Source of the DNA: Clostridia bacterium
Lineage (GTDB): Bacteria > Bacillota > Clostridia > Peptostreptococcales > Anaerovoracaceae
Assembly: GCA_902363595.1 (NCBI GenBank)
Contig: CABJAP010000010.1
Location: forward strand, 1-64,000
DNA: 64,000 nt
Direction: 5' to 3'
Positions within the stretch are counted from its first letter, which is position 1, and every line of letters begins with the position of its first letter. The translations under genes were made by a program, and so were the position numbers. Positions 14,586 to 23,024 of the stretch are shown in pieces. The notes under the pieces are model-generated. The model worked only from the letters and a program-made list of their open reading frames with translations, searched no databases and was not told the origin of the DNA.

Positions 14586-15749
14586 ATGCCAGGAACAATG
14601 AGGAAGCGAGGGAAAGACAGCTGGTATCTTGAAGTCTGTATTGGATCAGATTTTAAAGGACAGCCAATTCGTTATAGCAAAACGGTACACTGCAAGTCTA
14701 AAAAGGTAGCCGATAAAGAGCTTGCCAAGTTTTATACGGAATGTGCGAGCGGCACAGTCTCTAAACCATGCACTTTAACGGTAGAAGAAATGTGTAAGCT
14801 CTATATCGAAAAAATGCCAGATTTAAGCCCGGAAACAATAGCGGGATATGAAGTTATTATGAAGAATTATATTGGCCCGATCAGCAAGCGAAAAGTATCA
14901 AAGCTTACGACCCTGCAAATACAAGACTGGATTAATTGGTTACATAAAGAGTATCCACGGAAGCGATCTAATAAAAAAGGCCTATCTCCAAAAACGGTTG
15001 GCAACGCATATCAATTTCTTGCCGCAGCAATAAACATGATGAATACGTGGGAAATTATAAATACCAGTGTACACGAAAAAGTAGTTTTGCCAGAAGTGGA
15101 GGAAAGGGAGATCGCATATCTGGATGAAGAAGAAATGATCCGATTTATCAAGTGTTTAAATCGAGTGCCCAAGGAAGAATACAATTATAAGGTTGCAGTA
15201 TTATGGTCCCTATTTGCCTCGCTCAGAAAAGGCGAAATATTTGGACTGGACGAAAGCGGCGATATTGATTATGAAAATGGCTATGTCTTTATTCATCGAG
15301 CGAGATATGCGAAAAAAGGCGGCGGTACATATGCGAAAAGAGTTAAAAGCAAAAAATCAAATAGAAAAGTCGCTGTTCCGATGAAAGTGATCGATGAGAC
15401 AAAACGCCTTATCACTATCAATAAAGAGCGTAAGCTGCTTCTAGGGAGCAAATGGCGTGACTCGCCAGCCCTTATTAAGGGGACGTTCGGCGATCCTATG
15501 TATCCAAATATGCTATATGTGTGGTTGGATCGATTTTTAGAAGAAAACGGATTTGCCCACATGGGAATACACGGCCTGCGACATACGCATGCGTCGATGC
15601 TCCTTCATCTTAAAACTGGCTTGGCCGATATTAGTGATCAACTTGGTCATTCCAGCAAGGCAGTAACCGAAAGATATCTGCACAACTTTAAGGACCCCGG
15701 GCGGGCTATCGCAGATTCCATTGCTACGGAATTCTTAGATGCAAAATAA
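14586..15749 (+). CDS. int: Prophage tyrosine integrase
   Basis: This 387-residue recombinase has an N-terminal arm-binding region (residues 1-60), a SAM-like core-binding domain (64-165) and a catalytic domain. The catalytic residues are Arg214 (SLRKGE), His329-x-x-Arg332 (HGLRHTHAS), His355 (LGHSS) and Tyr364 (TERYLH). All are present, so the enzyme should be active. GGAGG lies before the ATG. It ends 70 bp from the 3' end of tRNA-Ala, the usual layout for an element integrated into a tRNA 3' end. Confidence 0.95.
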   Translation: MPGTMRKRGKDSWYLEVCIGSDFKGQPIRYSKTVHCKSKKVADKELAKFYTECASGTVSKPCTLTVEEMCKLYIEKMPDLSPETIAGYEVIMKNYIGPISKRKVSKLTTLQIQDWINWLHKEYPRKRSNKKGLSPKTVGNAYQFLAAAINMMNTWEIINTSVHEKVVLPEVEEREIAYLDEEEMIRFIKCLNRVPKEEYNYKVAVLWSLFASLRKGEIFGLDESGDIDYENGYVFIHRARYAKKGGGTYAKRVKSKKSNRKVAVPMKVIDETKRLITINKERKLLLGSKWRDSPALIKGTFGDPMYPNMLYVWLDRFLEENGFAHMGIHGLRHTHASMLLHLKTGLADISDQLGHSSKAVTERYLHNFKDPGRAIADSIATEFLDAK

Positions 15750-15752
15750 TAG

Positions 15753-15773
15753 TTTTACGTCATTTTTACGTCA
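15753..15773. repeat. Tandem TTTTACGTCA sites beside the integrase
   Basis: Two copies of TTTTACGTCA (15753-15762, 15764-15773) are 11 bp apart, one helical turn, between the integrase stop and the tRNA. They fit integrase arm-type or excisionase binding sites near the attachment site. Confidence 0.45.
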
Positions 15774-15793
15774 ACCATAAAAAAATAAGAAAA

Positions 15794-15815
15794 GAACGTT
15801 GAAATTTCAACGTTC
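15794..15815 (-). terminator. tRNA-Ala terminator, likely part of the attachment region
   Basis: A perfect 22-bp palindrome gives a 9-bp stem with an AATT loop. On the minus strand it is followed by TTTTCTTATTTTTT, four bases after the tRNA CCA. The phage crossover is expected in the tRNA 3' half or here; the other attachment copy is outside the window. Confidence 0.7.
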
Positions 15816-15818
15816 AAA

Positions 15819-15894
15819 TGGTGGAGAATAGGGGGATCGAACCCCTGACCTCGTGATTGCGAACCACGCGCTCTCCCAGCTGAGCTAATTCCCC
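15819..15894 (-). tRNA. tRNA-Ala (anticodon CGC)
   Basis: The 76-nt cloverleaf reads on the minus strand. It has a 7-bp acceptor stem with the G3:U70 pair that marks alanine tRNAs, an anticodon loop TTCGCAA (CGC), a T-arm GGTTCGATCC and an encoded CCA. It reads codon GCG. The 3' end faces the prophage integrase, so it is the integration target and its 3' end is probably phage-restored. Confidence 0.95.
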
Positions 15895-15918
15895 AAGCCG
15901 GATTAATTTAACGGAACT

Positions 15919-15948
15919 ATTATAGCACGATTGATTCGAAGATGGCAA
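15919..15948 (-). promoter_or_regulatory. tRNA-Ala promoter
   Basis: On the minus strand, TTGCCA (15943-15948) and TATAAT (15919-15924) are 18 bases apart, about 25 bp before the tRNA. Confidence 0.6.
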
Positions 15949-15966
15949 TAGAAAAATGAATTCTTA

Positions 15967-16257
15967 TTACCCTTGCCAGCAGGCTTGACCAGGGAGGCCC
16001 CACAGGCCAGCCGCCGCAACCAGAGAGGCTGTCGCAGTAATCATGATCATCGTGATCCCTGAATCCTTGAGCGTCACGTTCTCGGAGAACCGGGGCCGGG
16101 GAACTAAGCCGGGAATCGAGGACGGGAGCAAATCATCGTGATCTGTACCTGGCAGCTTTCCCAGCAATGATTTTGCTTTTCCCCCTCTATTAATCCGGGC
16201 CCAAAGGGCCCGCTCCTTTCCCAACAGTCCACAAAATGGATCAAAAAAAGGGCACAT
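15967..16257 (-). other. Doubtful ORF in the tRNA-EBP spacer
   Basis: A 96-codon frame ends with a possible membrane stretch (TMIMITATASLVAAAGLWGL). It lacks a clear ribosome binding site and I recognise no family. It is richer in GC than its surroundings. A 7-bp GC hairpin (16196-16212, CGGGCCC/GGGCCCG) lies inside it. It may be a gene remnant. Nothing else is seen between 15949 and 16326. Confidence 0.2.
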
Positions 16258-16326
16258 CGCATTCGTTTTCGTTAATGCGACAGCCCCACGAAATTCTACG
16301 GAAAATCATGATAGTGCGTCCGCAGA

Positions 16327-17724
16327 TCAAATGTGATATTTTCGCAATTTGCGTGAAACCGTCGATTGGTTGATACCGAGGCGATTTCCGATTTCGGTTG
16401 TGGATTTATAGAGCTTCTTAGCTTCTGTGAATATTTGTTTGTCCAACTCTTCACAAATCTCTCTATAGCTGCGGTTCGCAATCCTCAAATCCGTATTAAA
16501 AGTATCTTCCAGGTTCAAATCGATAATTCCGTAAAGATCGCTCAGGGTAATGGTCTTTTTATTGGAAAATAAAATCAGCCGCTCTATGAGATTTTCCAGT
16601 TCCCGTACATTTCCTTTTAATTCCATTCTGGAAAGAAAAGTCAGAACTTCGCCGGTGATTTCTTTCTTCAGTTGATAAACTTCGTTGAATTTCTGTTTAA
16701 AGGTTTCGACGAGAGGCGGAATGTCCTCCGGTCGTTCTCTCAAAGGCGGAATGTTGAGTTCCAGTACGTTCAATCGATAATACAAGTCCTCTCGAAACTT
16801 TTTTTCTTTTATCTTCTCCTTCAGATTTACATTGGTTGCAGCAATGATTCGAGTATTTACCATAACCGGCTTGGTTCCTCCGATACGGAAAAATTCTCTT
16901 TCCTGCAGCAGGCGCAGCAGTTTTACCTGCAAGTCATAAGGCATGTCACCGATTTCATCCAGAAAAAGCGTACCGCCATCGGCCATTTCCACAAGCCCTT
17001 GTTTTCCGCCGCTTAATGCACCTGTAAAAGAGCCTTTCTCATACCCGAACAACTCCGATTCAATCAGCGAATCAGGGACTGCACCACAATTAATGGTTAA
17101 AAAAGTGCCTGCTTTTCGATTGCTGTTATTATGCAGAAATCTTGCAAGAAGACTTTTACCCACACCGGATTCACCCAGGATCAAAACCGTTGAATCCGTC
17201 TTGGCCATAATTTCTGCCTTATCAATAATATTCTTCATTACTGCGCTTCTATAAACAATTCCTAATTTTTTAGCAGCATCGTTCTTTAATTGGAGCAATT
17301 CCATGCTGTACTTCAAATTGCTGGAAGTCAAATCCTCAATCACTTTCCGCTTTTCACTGGTATCAAAGATGTAGCATATGACGTATTGAATTTCTCCCGA
17401 CTCATCAAAATAGGGAACGCCTTTAACCATCCGCGAAATCCCTTCCCCGTCATTTTTATACGACAGCTGTTCCAATACCACCGTTTCCTTTCTGTCCATT
17501 ACTCTTCTTGTCGTCGCGTCATGGATAATTTTTTGCTCAATCATCTCGCCCAGGGTCATTCCAACGAGATATTTTCCCGAATAACCAGTCATCCGCTCGT
17601 GTTCTTGATTGGTCATAATCACTTCCTCATCCTTATCGACCACGATGGTGGCGCTGGACGACTGGTCGATTATAAACCTCAATAGTTCTCTGTTTTCAAT
17701 AAATTTTTTTTGTTTATTTTTCAT
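16327..17724 (-). CDS. Sigma54-dependent activator with PAS sensor
   Basis: This is a 465-residue enhancer-binding protein. Residues 10-125 form a PAS domain (FIIDQSSSATIVVDKDEEVI...) that probably senses a small molecule. The AAA+ domain follows: Walker A GESGVGKS at 184-191, the sigma54-contacting GSFTGA loop at 231-236 and Walker B GTLFLDE at 251-257. Residues 440-465 (STTEIGNRLGINQSTVSRKLRKY) are the DNA-binding helix-turn-helix. It is divergent from an MFS gene that has a -24/-12 promoter and two TATGC-N6-GCATA palindromes upstream, its probable target. Confidence 0.9.
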   Translation of the reverse strand: MKNKQKKFIENRELLRFIIDQSSSATIVVDKDEEVIMTNQEHERMTGYSGKYLVGMTLGEMIEQKIIHDATTRRVMDRKETVVLEQLSYKNDGEGISRMVKGVPYFDESGEIQYVICYIFDTSEKRKVIEDLTSSNLKYSMELLQLKNDAAKKLGIVYRSAVMKNIIDKAEIMAKTDSTVLILGESGVGKSLLARFLHNNSNRKAGTFLTINCGAVPDSLIESELFGYEKGSFTGALSGGKQGLVEMADGGTLFLDEIGDMPYDLQVKLLRLLQEREFFRIGGTKPVMVNTRIIAATNVNLKEKIKEKKFREDLYYRLNVLELNIPPLRERPEDIPPLVETFKQKFNEVYQLKKEITGEVLTFLSRMELKGNVRELENLIERLILFSNKKTITLSDLYGIIDLNLEDTFNTDLRIANRSYREICEELDKQIFTEAKKLYKSTTEIGNRLGINQSTVSRKLRKYHI

Positions 17725-17768
17725 CGGAAGGCTCCATGATTTCAGTAATTTATGCTTATTTTCATATT

Positions 17769-17786
17769 TTATGCATTATAGCATAA
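17769..17786. promoter_or_regulatory. Upstream activator site 1
   Basis: TTATGC-ATTATA-GCATAA is an inverted repeat 140-160 bp upstream of the sigma54 promoter. It shares the TATGC-N6-GCATA layout with site 2. It is the likely binding site of the divergent activator. Confidence 0.5.
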
Positions 17787-17830
17787 TTACATCTAAATTC
17801 CAATCTTTTTCAACAATATTTTGCCTTATA

Positions 17831-17848
17831 ATATGCAATTTCGCATAT
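17831..17848. promoter_or_regulatory. Upstream activator site 2
   Basis: ATATGC-AATTTC-GCATAT has the same arms and spacer length as site 1, 62 bp apart (about six helical turns). Confidence 0.5.
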
Positions 17849-17927
17849 CCCCCTTTGTATAAGCGACGTCGGCTTACTCATTTTGCGTCAATTGGGCCCG
17901 ATTCTTTATGAAAACTGCGTTTTTTTA

Positions 17928-17942
17928 TGGCATGGGATTTGC
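17928..17942 (+). promoter_or_regulatory. Sigma54 promoter of the MFS gene
   Basis: TGGCATGGGATTTGC fits the consensus TGGCAYR-N4-TTGC with GG at -24 and GC at -12. It lies 53 bp before the MFS start codon. Confidence 0.75.
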
Positions 17943-17995
17943 GTTTAGCTTATTGGCAAATGATTTTATCATAATTTTTTAGGAGGAAATGCATT

Positions 17996-19249
17996 ATGAA
18001 CAAAGTAGGTTTAAAGCAAAACGGAAGATTCTACTATGGCTGGATTCTGATGATCGTCGGATTTATCCTCATGTCTCTGGCCTATACAGGCTCAATTTCC
18101 ATAACCAGCGTTTTTGTAGTGCCAGTAACGGAAGCCTTTGGCATTGATCGGGGCTCTTTTCTGCTCTATCAGACCGTGCTGACATTGACGGCCGTTGTTG
18201 TGACTGCATATTTTGGCAAGCGCATGGCGAAGGGAAGGTTAAAGCTGATTGTCGTGATATCTGCCCTTGTGGCAGCTGTCGGTTATCTGCTCTTTGCATG
18301 GGCAAAGGCTGTGTACTGGTTTTACTTCGGCGCAGTTTTGATCGGCGTCGGCTTTACCAACTGCACGGTACTTCCGATGTCCATTATTCTAAATAACTGG
18401 TTCGGCGGAAAAGTCAGGGGCACGGTCATGGGATACTGCTTTGTGGGCAGCGGAGTAGGCGGCCTGGTGATTCTGCCGATCCTGAATTCGGTCATAACCA
18501 ATTCGGGATGGAGGACCGGCTATATCGCACTGGCCTGCATGTTTGGAATTGTCGCTTTCGTCTCTCTGCTCTTCCTTGTGAAAACTCCGCAGGAGCGCGG
18601 CTTTACAAGAATGGGTGAAACCGCAGAAGAAACAAAGGCGGTTGAAGATGCTGCAGGGATGAACATAAAGGAAGCCATAAAAACGCCAATGTTCTGGCTC
18701 ATCTTGGCTACCGCTACTTTGATGGTCTTTGGTTCCAGCGCGATTCTGTTCAATTCAGCGCCGTTCTTTATCGAATGCGGATTCAGCACGCAAAAAGCAG
18801 CTCTCGTTGCTTCTTTCAACCTGGGCATGCTGGCCGTTGGAAAAATTTTTATTGGTTTTATCTGCGACAAGCTGGGTACCAAGTTCGGCTCCATTCTGTC
18901 CGGCGCAATATTCGGATTGGGCTTTCTTTCCCTGGCCCTGATGCCGATGAACCCCAATGTGTTCGTATTCGGAGCAGTCATTTGCTACGGTATTGGCGGC
19001 GGCGGTATTACGGTCTGCCCGCCTCTTCTGGTAAACGCATTATTCGGCGAAAAGGATTATGGAAACATCGTTGCTGCTATGAACATGGCTACCAATCTGG
19101 GCGGCGCTATCGGCGGCACCATTGCCGGCGTCATCTATGATATTACCGGAAGCTATGTGGTGTTTTGGTGCATTGCCGCGGCGATGATGGCTGTAGTGGT
19201 TGTATTCCGTGTTATCTGCTTTAAGTTAAGGAAAAAGTACACTTATTAA
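17996..19249 (+). CDS. MFS transporter, OFA (oxalate/formate antiporter-like) family
   Basis: This 417-residue membrane protein has 12 hydrophobic segments. The first is FYYGWILMIVGFILMSLAY, and a FGKRMAKGRLK loop follows helix 2. The FYYGW start and gene length fit the oxalate:formate antiporter-like branch, which carries organic anions. A loop at about 205-225 separates the halves. AGGAGG precedes the ATG. It is alone under a sigma54 promoter facing the PAS activator. The M20 hydrolase gene downstream (223 bp away, beyond repeat element A) may be co-expressed. The substrate is unknown. Confidence 0.85.
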   Translation: MNKVGLKQNGRFYYGWILMIVGFILMSLAYTGSISITSVFVVPVTEAFGIDRGSFLLYQTVLTLTAVVVTAYFGKRMAKGRLKLIVVISALVAAVGYLLFAWAKAVYWFYFGAVLIGVGFTNCTVLPMSIILNNWFGGKVRGTVMGYCFVGSGVGGLVILPILNSVITNSGWRTGYIALACMFGIVAFVSLLFLVKTPQERGFTRMGETAEETKAVEDAAGMNIKEAIKTPMFWLILATATLMVFGSSAILFNSAPFFIECGFSTQKAALVASFNLGMLAVGKIFIGFICDKLGTKFGSILSGAIFGLGFLSLALMPMNPNVFVFGAVICYGIGGGGITVCPPLLVNALFGEKDYGNIVAAMNMATNLGGAIGGTIAGVIYDITGSYVVFWCIAAAMMAVVVVFRVICFKLRKKYTY

Positions 19250-19298
19250 CTGCCTGATTTTGGTTTACCATAATGAAAACACCTCGTTTTTGCGCGCA

Positions 19299-19403
19299 TT
19301 AGTGTAAAAGTTGTGGGTTACAGAGCCCAAAATTAGTAAATATCGGAAGTTAGAGCAAAACTGATGAAATTCGTACGCTGGAACCGTTGAAAATTTGCAC
19401 TAA
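19299..19403 (+). ncRNA. Structured repeat element, copy A
   Basis: This is a 105-nt element bounded by TTAGTGTAAA and TTTGCACTAA, which pair. Inside are the conserved TTGTGGGTT near the 5' side and AACCGTTGAAAA near the 3' side, with GGTT pairing AACC. Two more copies occur at 39047 and 48756. It lies between the MFS and M20 genes, upstream of the latter. Class unknown: structured RNA or small mobile repeat. Confidence 0.5.
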
Positions 19404-19472
19404 TTTCTTACAAAGTTGTAAATTTAGTGTAAACAGTTGCAGCAACTATTTAGAGATATTAGGAGGAGGAAG

Positions 19473-20888
19473 ATGGAACGACAAAAGGAACAAGCAATCC
19501 GCTGGATCGAAGAGAATCAAACCCAATTTTTTCAAATATCCGATGCCATATGGGAGCATCCTGAACTGAGCATGCAGGAATATTTTGCATCAAACCTATT
19601 GGCTAATTTTTTGACTGACGCAGGGTATCAAGTAGAAAGGAACGTCGCCGGAATGCCCACTGCATTTATTGCTTCATACGGCAGCAAAGGGCCGGTTATT
19701 GGGTTTAGCTGCGAATACGACGCATTGCCGACATTATCCCAGGACAAAGACAAATCCCACAGATGCAGCCTGAAGGAAGGCGCTCCCGGTCATGGCTGCG
19801 GACACAATCTGATGTCCATCGGCGGCATCATGGCCGCTGCTGCGCTCAAATCGCTGATCGATGCCGGTCGGTTAAAGGCCCGCTTAAAAATCTTTGGAAC
19901 TCCTGCCGAGGAGCTGTGCATCGGCAAACCGTTTCTAGCACGAGAAGGATATTTCCGCGGCGTAGATTGCGTTTTGGACTGGCATCCCATGGCCTACAGC
20001 AAAGCCGGGTACAATGAAAGCACCGCATATTTCAACTGCAAATACCACTTTAAGGGTGCTACCGCCCACGGGAATGCTCCCTGGTTTGGAAAAAGCGCAC
20101 TGGATGCAGCTATGCTCATGGGAAATGCGCTGGAGTTTCTGAGGGAGCATTTACTTCCCGGCACACCCGGAGGTGAAACGACGCTCAACTATACTTTTGA
20201 AAATGTCGGCGGCACGCCCAACGTTGTCCCGGAAAAGGCAACCTTGTGGTGCATCGGTAGAATGGGAACAGCAGAGGAAATTAAGGAGTTGAAACGAAGA
20301 GTCGATAACTGTGCCGACGGAATCTCCCTGGCAACGGAAACAGCGGTCACCAAGGAACTCATCACCATGATTCACGAAAAAATCCCCAACGAAACCATTT
20401 CAAGGACCATGCTCCGCAACTTTGAATATGTGGGCACACCAGTGTTTTCAGAGGAAGATCAAAAAACTGCTGTGCAAATACAACACGAACACGGCGTGCC
20501 TGTCATCCCAATGGGAAAAGAATTAGAACCTTTTGCCTGCACCAAGATGCCGGTCAACGACTCCTCAGAGTACAGCTGGTTTGCTCCGATGGATACTGCC
20601 ATGGTAGAACTGGTGCCTGATGGACTGGGATGGCACAACTGGGTGGTAACCAAATTTGCCGGGGGCAATGCTGGAAGAGTTACCGCTTCTTTGGCAGCCA
20701 AACTATTGGCATGTACTGCGGTCGAACTGGCAGAAAATCCCCCACTGCTCCAGCAAGCAAAGGATGAGCTGAAAACGAGACTGAATGGAAGGGTCTATCA
20801 ACCGCTCTTTGATGAAAACATCCTGCCTGCAACGGATGCCAACTATGCAGAAATGGAGAAGTTCCGGACACCTGAAATGCTGCCTTAA
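19473..20888 (+). CDS. M20D peptidase, AbgB/aminobenzoyl-glutamate hydrolase-like
   Basis: This is a 471-residue metallo-amidohydrolase that cleaves N-acyl amino acids or aminobenzoyl-glutamate-like amides. It keeps the family metal-ligand motifs: EYDALPTLS, GHGCGHN (His/Asp) and the GTPAEE glutamates. The lid-domain KGATAHGNAPWFGKSALDA and a C-terminal metal His are also present. A longer frame to 19437 is open, but AGGAGGAGGAAG before the ATG at 19473 fixes the start. It ends at a strong bidirectional terminator. Confidence 0.88.
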   Translation: MERQKEQAIRWIEENQTQFFQISDAIWEHPELSMQEYFASNLLANFLTDAGYQVERNVAGMPTAFIASYGSKGPVIGFSCEYDALPTLSQDKDKSHRCSLKEGAPGHGCGHNLMSIGGIMAAAALKSLIDAGRLKARLKIFGTPAEELCIGKPFLAREGYFRGVDCVLDWHPMAYSKAGYNESTAYFNCKYHFKGATAHGNAPWFGKSALDAAMLMGNALEFLREHLLPGTPGGETTLNYTFENVGGTPNVVPEKATLWCIGRMGTAEEIKELKRRVDNCADGISLATETAVTKELITMIHEKIPNETISRTMLRNFEYVGTPVFSEEDQKTAVQIQHEHGVPVIPMGKELEPFACTKMPVNDSSEYSWFAPMDTAMVELVPDGLGWHNWVVTKFAGGNAGRVTASLAAKLLACTAVELAENPPLLQQAKDELKTRLNGRVYQPLFDENILPATDANYAEMEKFRTPEMLP

Positions 20889-20895
20889 AATGCAA

Positions 20896-20937
20896 ATAGA
20901 GCTGCCTGCATGAAAGTCTTCGTGTAGGCAGCTCTAT
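20896..20937. terminator. Bidirectional terminator
   Basis: A 12-bp stem (ATAGAGCTGCCT/AGGCAGCTCTAT) has more pairing inside the loop. T-rich sequence follows on both strands. It separates the M20 gene (plus) from the DUF218 gene (minus), which ends at 20941. Confidence 0.75.
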
Positions 20938-20940
20938 ATT

Positions 20941-21696
20941 CTATTTCTTTATCATCCAAAACTTGACCACAGCCAGCGACTCCCGCAAGTAAGACGGCGG
21001 CAGATTGTACCAGTCTGTTTTTGCTCCCAGGCCTTTGGCCTCAAGGCCGGCCGCCGCGCCGATGCTCCTAGCTCGATACAAATGAAAATCGCTTGTTACA
21101 AACACACAGGTATATGCCCCTTTAAAATGCTTGTCCAAAATCTCACGGGAAAATTTGAAATTTTCGTAAGTGCTGGTCGCCCGTTCTTCCTTGACGATTC
21201 GCTGTTTTGATATGCCTTTGTCCATCAAATATCGTTCCATTGCAGAGGCTTCGGTCACTTCCTCCTGAGGTCCCCGGCCGCCGCTCACCACAATCATTGC
21301 GCGAGGATTTTTTTCTGCATATTGGACAGCCTGATCCAGCCGATGGGAAAGGGTTCGCGAAGCTTGATCCCCATGTACCGCCGCGCCCAGTACGATAACC
21401 GCATCTTCCTTGTAATTCATAGAATCGCCGCGGGCGGCAGCAGCCAGAAAGAGAATCATCCCCAATAAAAATAGGACTCCGGCCAGCACCGCATATTTTA
21501 CAATGCGTATAAACCCTTTTGCCGTAAGGGCTGCTATTTTCTCACGCCAAATCCCACAAGCCGTCAGCAAGGCTCCTGCGGCCAAAGTCAGCGCTGTTCC
21601 CATATTAAGGTTGGTGGTAATTGCCACATATAGCCCGTCCAGCAGCAGTAAGATGCCTGCTGCCAGCGATGCTTTCGCCAAAATTCCTTTTCCCAT
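20941..21696 (-). CDS. DUF218/YdcF-SanA family membrane protein
   Basis: A 251-residue protein with three N-terminal hydrophobic segments (about residues 8-95). A DUF218 domain follows: DAVIVLGAAVHGD, SHRLDQAVQYAEKNPRAMIVVSGGRG, EASAMERYL, ATSTYENFKFS, FVTSDFHLYRARSIGAAAG. This family is linked to envelope barrier and cell-wall intermediates, and its activity is poorly known. The ATG at 21696 is preferred over the GTG at 21705 because AGGGG has better spacing. It is probably transcribed alone. Confidence 0.85.
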   Translation of the reverse strand: MGKGILAKASLAAGILLLLDGLYVAITTNLNMGTALTLAAGALLTACGIWREKIAALTAKGFIRIVKYAVLAGVLFLLGMILFLAAAARGDSMNYKEDAVIVLGAAVHGDQASRTLSHRLDQAVQYAEKNPRAMIVVSGGRGPQEEVTEASAMERYLMDKGISKQRIVKEERATSTYENFKFSREILDKHFKGAYTCVFVTSDFHLYRARSIGAAAGLEAKGLGAKTDWYNLPPSYLRESLAVVKFWMIKK

Positions 21697-21722
21697 TAAC
21701 TTCACCCCTGATTCTGCAAAAA

Positions 21723-21756
21723 GGTTCTGAGCTTGAATGGACGCAAGCTCAGAACC
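21723..21756 (-). terminator. Rho-independent terminator
   Basis: A 13-bp perfect stem (GGTTCTGAGCTTG) with an 8-base loop, followed on the minus strand by TTTTTGC. It ends the permease-amidohydrolase-dehydrogenase operon that reads from 26388. Confidence 0.8.
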
Positions 21757-21783
21757 CCGCTATGTGTTACCTTCTTTTCTATT

Positions 21784-23004
21784 TTACAACGTTTTAACCT
21801 CTGTTTCCAGCGTAATATCCAATTGGGCCGCATAATCCAAATACTTGCCGCATTCTTCATCCGTCAGCATGTCGGAGGAAATCAGCCCCTTTTGCGTATA
21901 TTCATCATTGACAAACATCTTAGTGAACAAGGAACCGCACTGCCCGGTGAGATACATTTCCCCTGTGATTCCAGCCCGTTCAAAGGACTCTACGCAGCCT
22001 GGGGCATAGAGATAGGTTTCCACCAGCACGCGCTTGCCGTCTTTCATACCCACAGCTTCCACAACAAAAGCGCCTTCATCTTTCACCAGACCTTCATCCA
22101 GAATTTCCTTAATCTCGTCATGGTATTTGGGCGCCGGCGGAAGGTGAGATACGATCACATCAAAGGGAATAAAGGTGTGTCCCTTGTAGGTCTCTTCCTC
22201 TCTTGACAAAAGCCCGGCCCGGTACAGGGGTGTGGAAAAATCGATGCCCACGCCGCCGTATTTGAAATTGATGTTTTTGGCTCCCTTGAAATGGGTATCT
22301 TTGTTAAGCCCCATATAAACCGTTTCGTCATGAGCGTGCTCTACCAAAGTGACAGGTCCCTGACAGCCTTTGAAATGTCTGGTCACTGGCAGAGAATGGG
22401 GTTCTGTTTCTACCAGTTCGCCGTCTTTCAATGCGAAAGTCGGGTCGGTCATATCGGAAAGGGCAGTGAAAGGGGACCACCAGAAGGGCAGGAACCGTTT
22501 GGCTTCCACCCCTTCGTAAACCATCATCAGAATATCGTCGCAAGTATCCAGGTACGTCATAGAACGCTTGGCAGCCACGCACATCATACCAGGCGCCGAG
22601 CCGGTGCCGATAATGGCGGTTTTTCCAATCTCTTTGAAACGCTTTCCGTATTCCTCATACATCATTTCCACGCATTTGGGCCACCAGGGATCCAGGACAT
22701 CCGTGGCAGCGAAGTCCTGGTAGTTGGCCTTTACAGCGATTGCTGCCTCTAATACTTTGGGCGCAAAGCGGATGGGCAGAGCGTTAACGATGAGATCCAC
22801 GCCCTCCGCCGCTTTGATAATGCTATCGATATCGTCCGCATCCACATAAGCGCCGCTGGCTTTCTTGAGAATTTTCACCAGCTCATCCACCGCTTTATGA
22901 TCCGCATCCGCGCAGATAATTTGACTGACATTTGGTTCTTCGTCCATTCTCTGTGCAACGGTCGAGCCCTGGGCTCCTGTTCCTAATACTAAAATCTTTT
23001 TCAT
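21784..23004 (-). CDS. Saccharopine dehydrogenase-like oxidoreductase
   Basis: A 406-residue protein with an N-terminal Rossmann fold (KILVLGTGAQGSTVAQRM, residues 3-20) and the DLIVNALP nucleotide-binding turn. It also has the family's ATDVLDPWWPK and GTGSAPGMMCVAAKR segments. Saccharopine and carboxynorspermidine dehydrogenases join or split amino acids through reductive amination with NAD(P)H. The operon (permease, amidohydrolase, this enzyme) suggests catabolism of an imported N-substituted amino acid. The exact substrate cannot be read from sequence. Confidence 0.8.
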   Translation of the reverse strand: MKKILVLGTGAQGSTVAQRMDEEPNVSQIICADADHKAVDELVKILKKASGAYVDADDIDSIIKAAEGVDLIVNALPIRFAPKVLEAAIAVKANYQDFAATDVLDPWWPKCVEMMYEEYGKRFKEIGKTAIIGTGSAPGMMCVAAKRSMTYLDTCDDILMMVYEGVEAKRFLPFWWSPFTALSDMTDPTFALKDGELVETEPHSLPVTRHFKGCQGPVTLVEHAHDETVYMGLNKDTHFKGAKNINFKYGGVGIDFSTPLYRAGLLSREEETYKGHTFIPFDVIVSHLPPAPKYHDEIKEILDEGLVKDEGAFVVEAVGMKDGKRVLVETYLYAPGCVESFERAGITGEMYLTGQCGSLFTKMFVNDEYTQKGLISSDMLTDEECGKYLDYAAQLDITLETEVKTL

Positions 23005-23024
23005 TTTTTCTCCTCTTCTCTCAA

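Noticed and set aside
15794..15815. Perfect palindrome considered as a phage operator
   Set aside because: Its position after the tRNA CCA and the T-run on the minus strand make a tRNA terminator the simpler reading.
19299..19403. Element A as a known riboswitch (c-di-GMP, T-box, SAM, purine)
   Set aside because: The conserved words TGTGGGTT and AACCGTTGAAAA do not match the core motifs of these classes as I know them, and the three copies do not all precede genes in the same direction.
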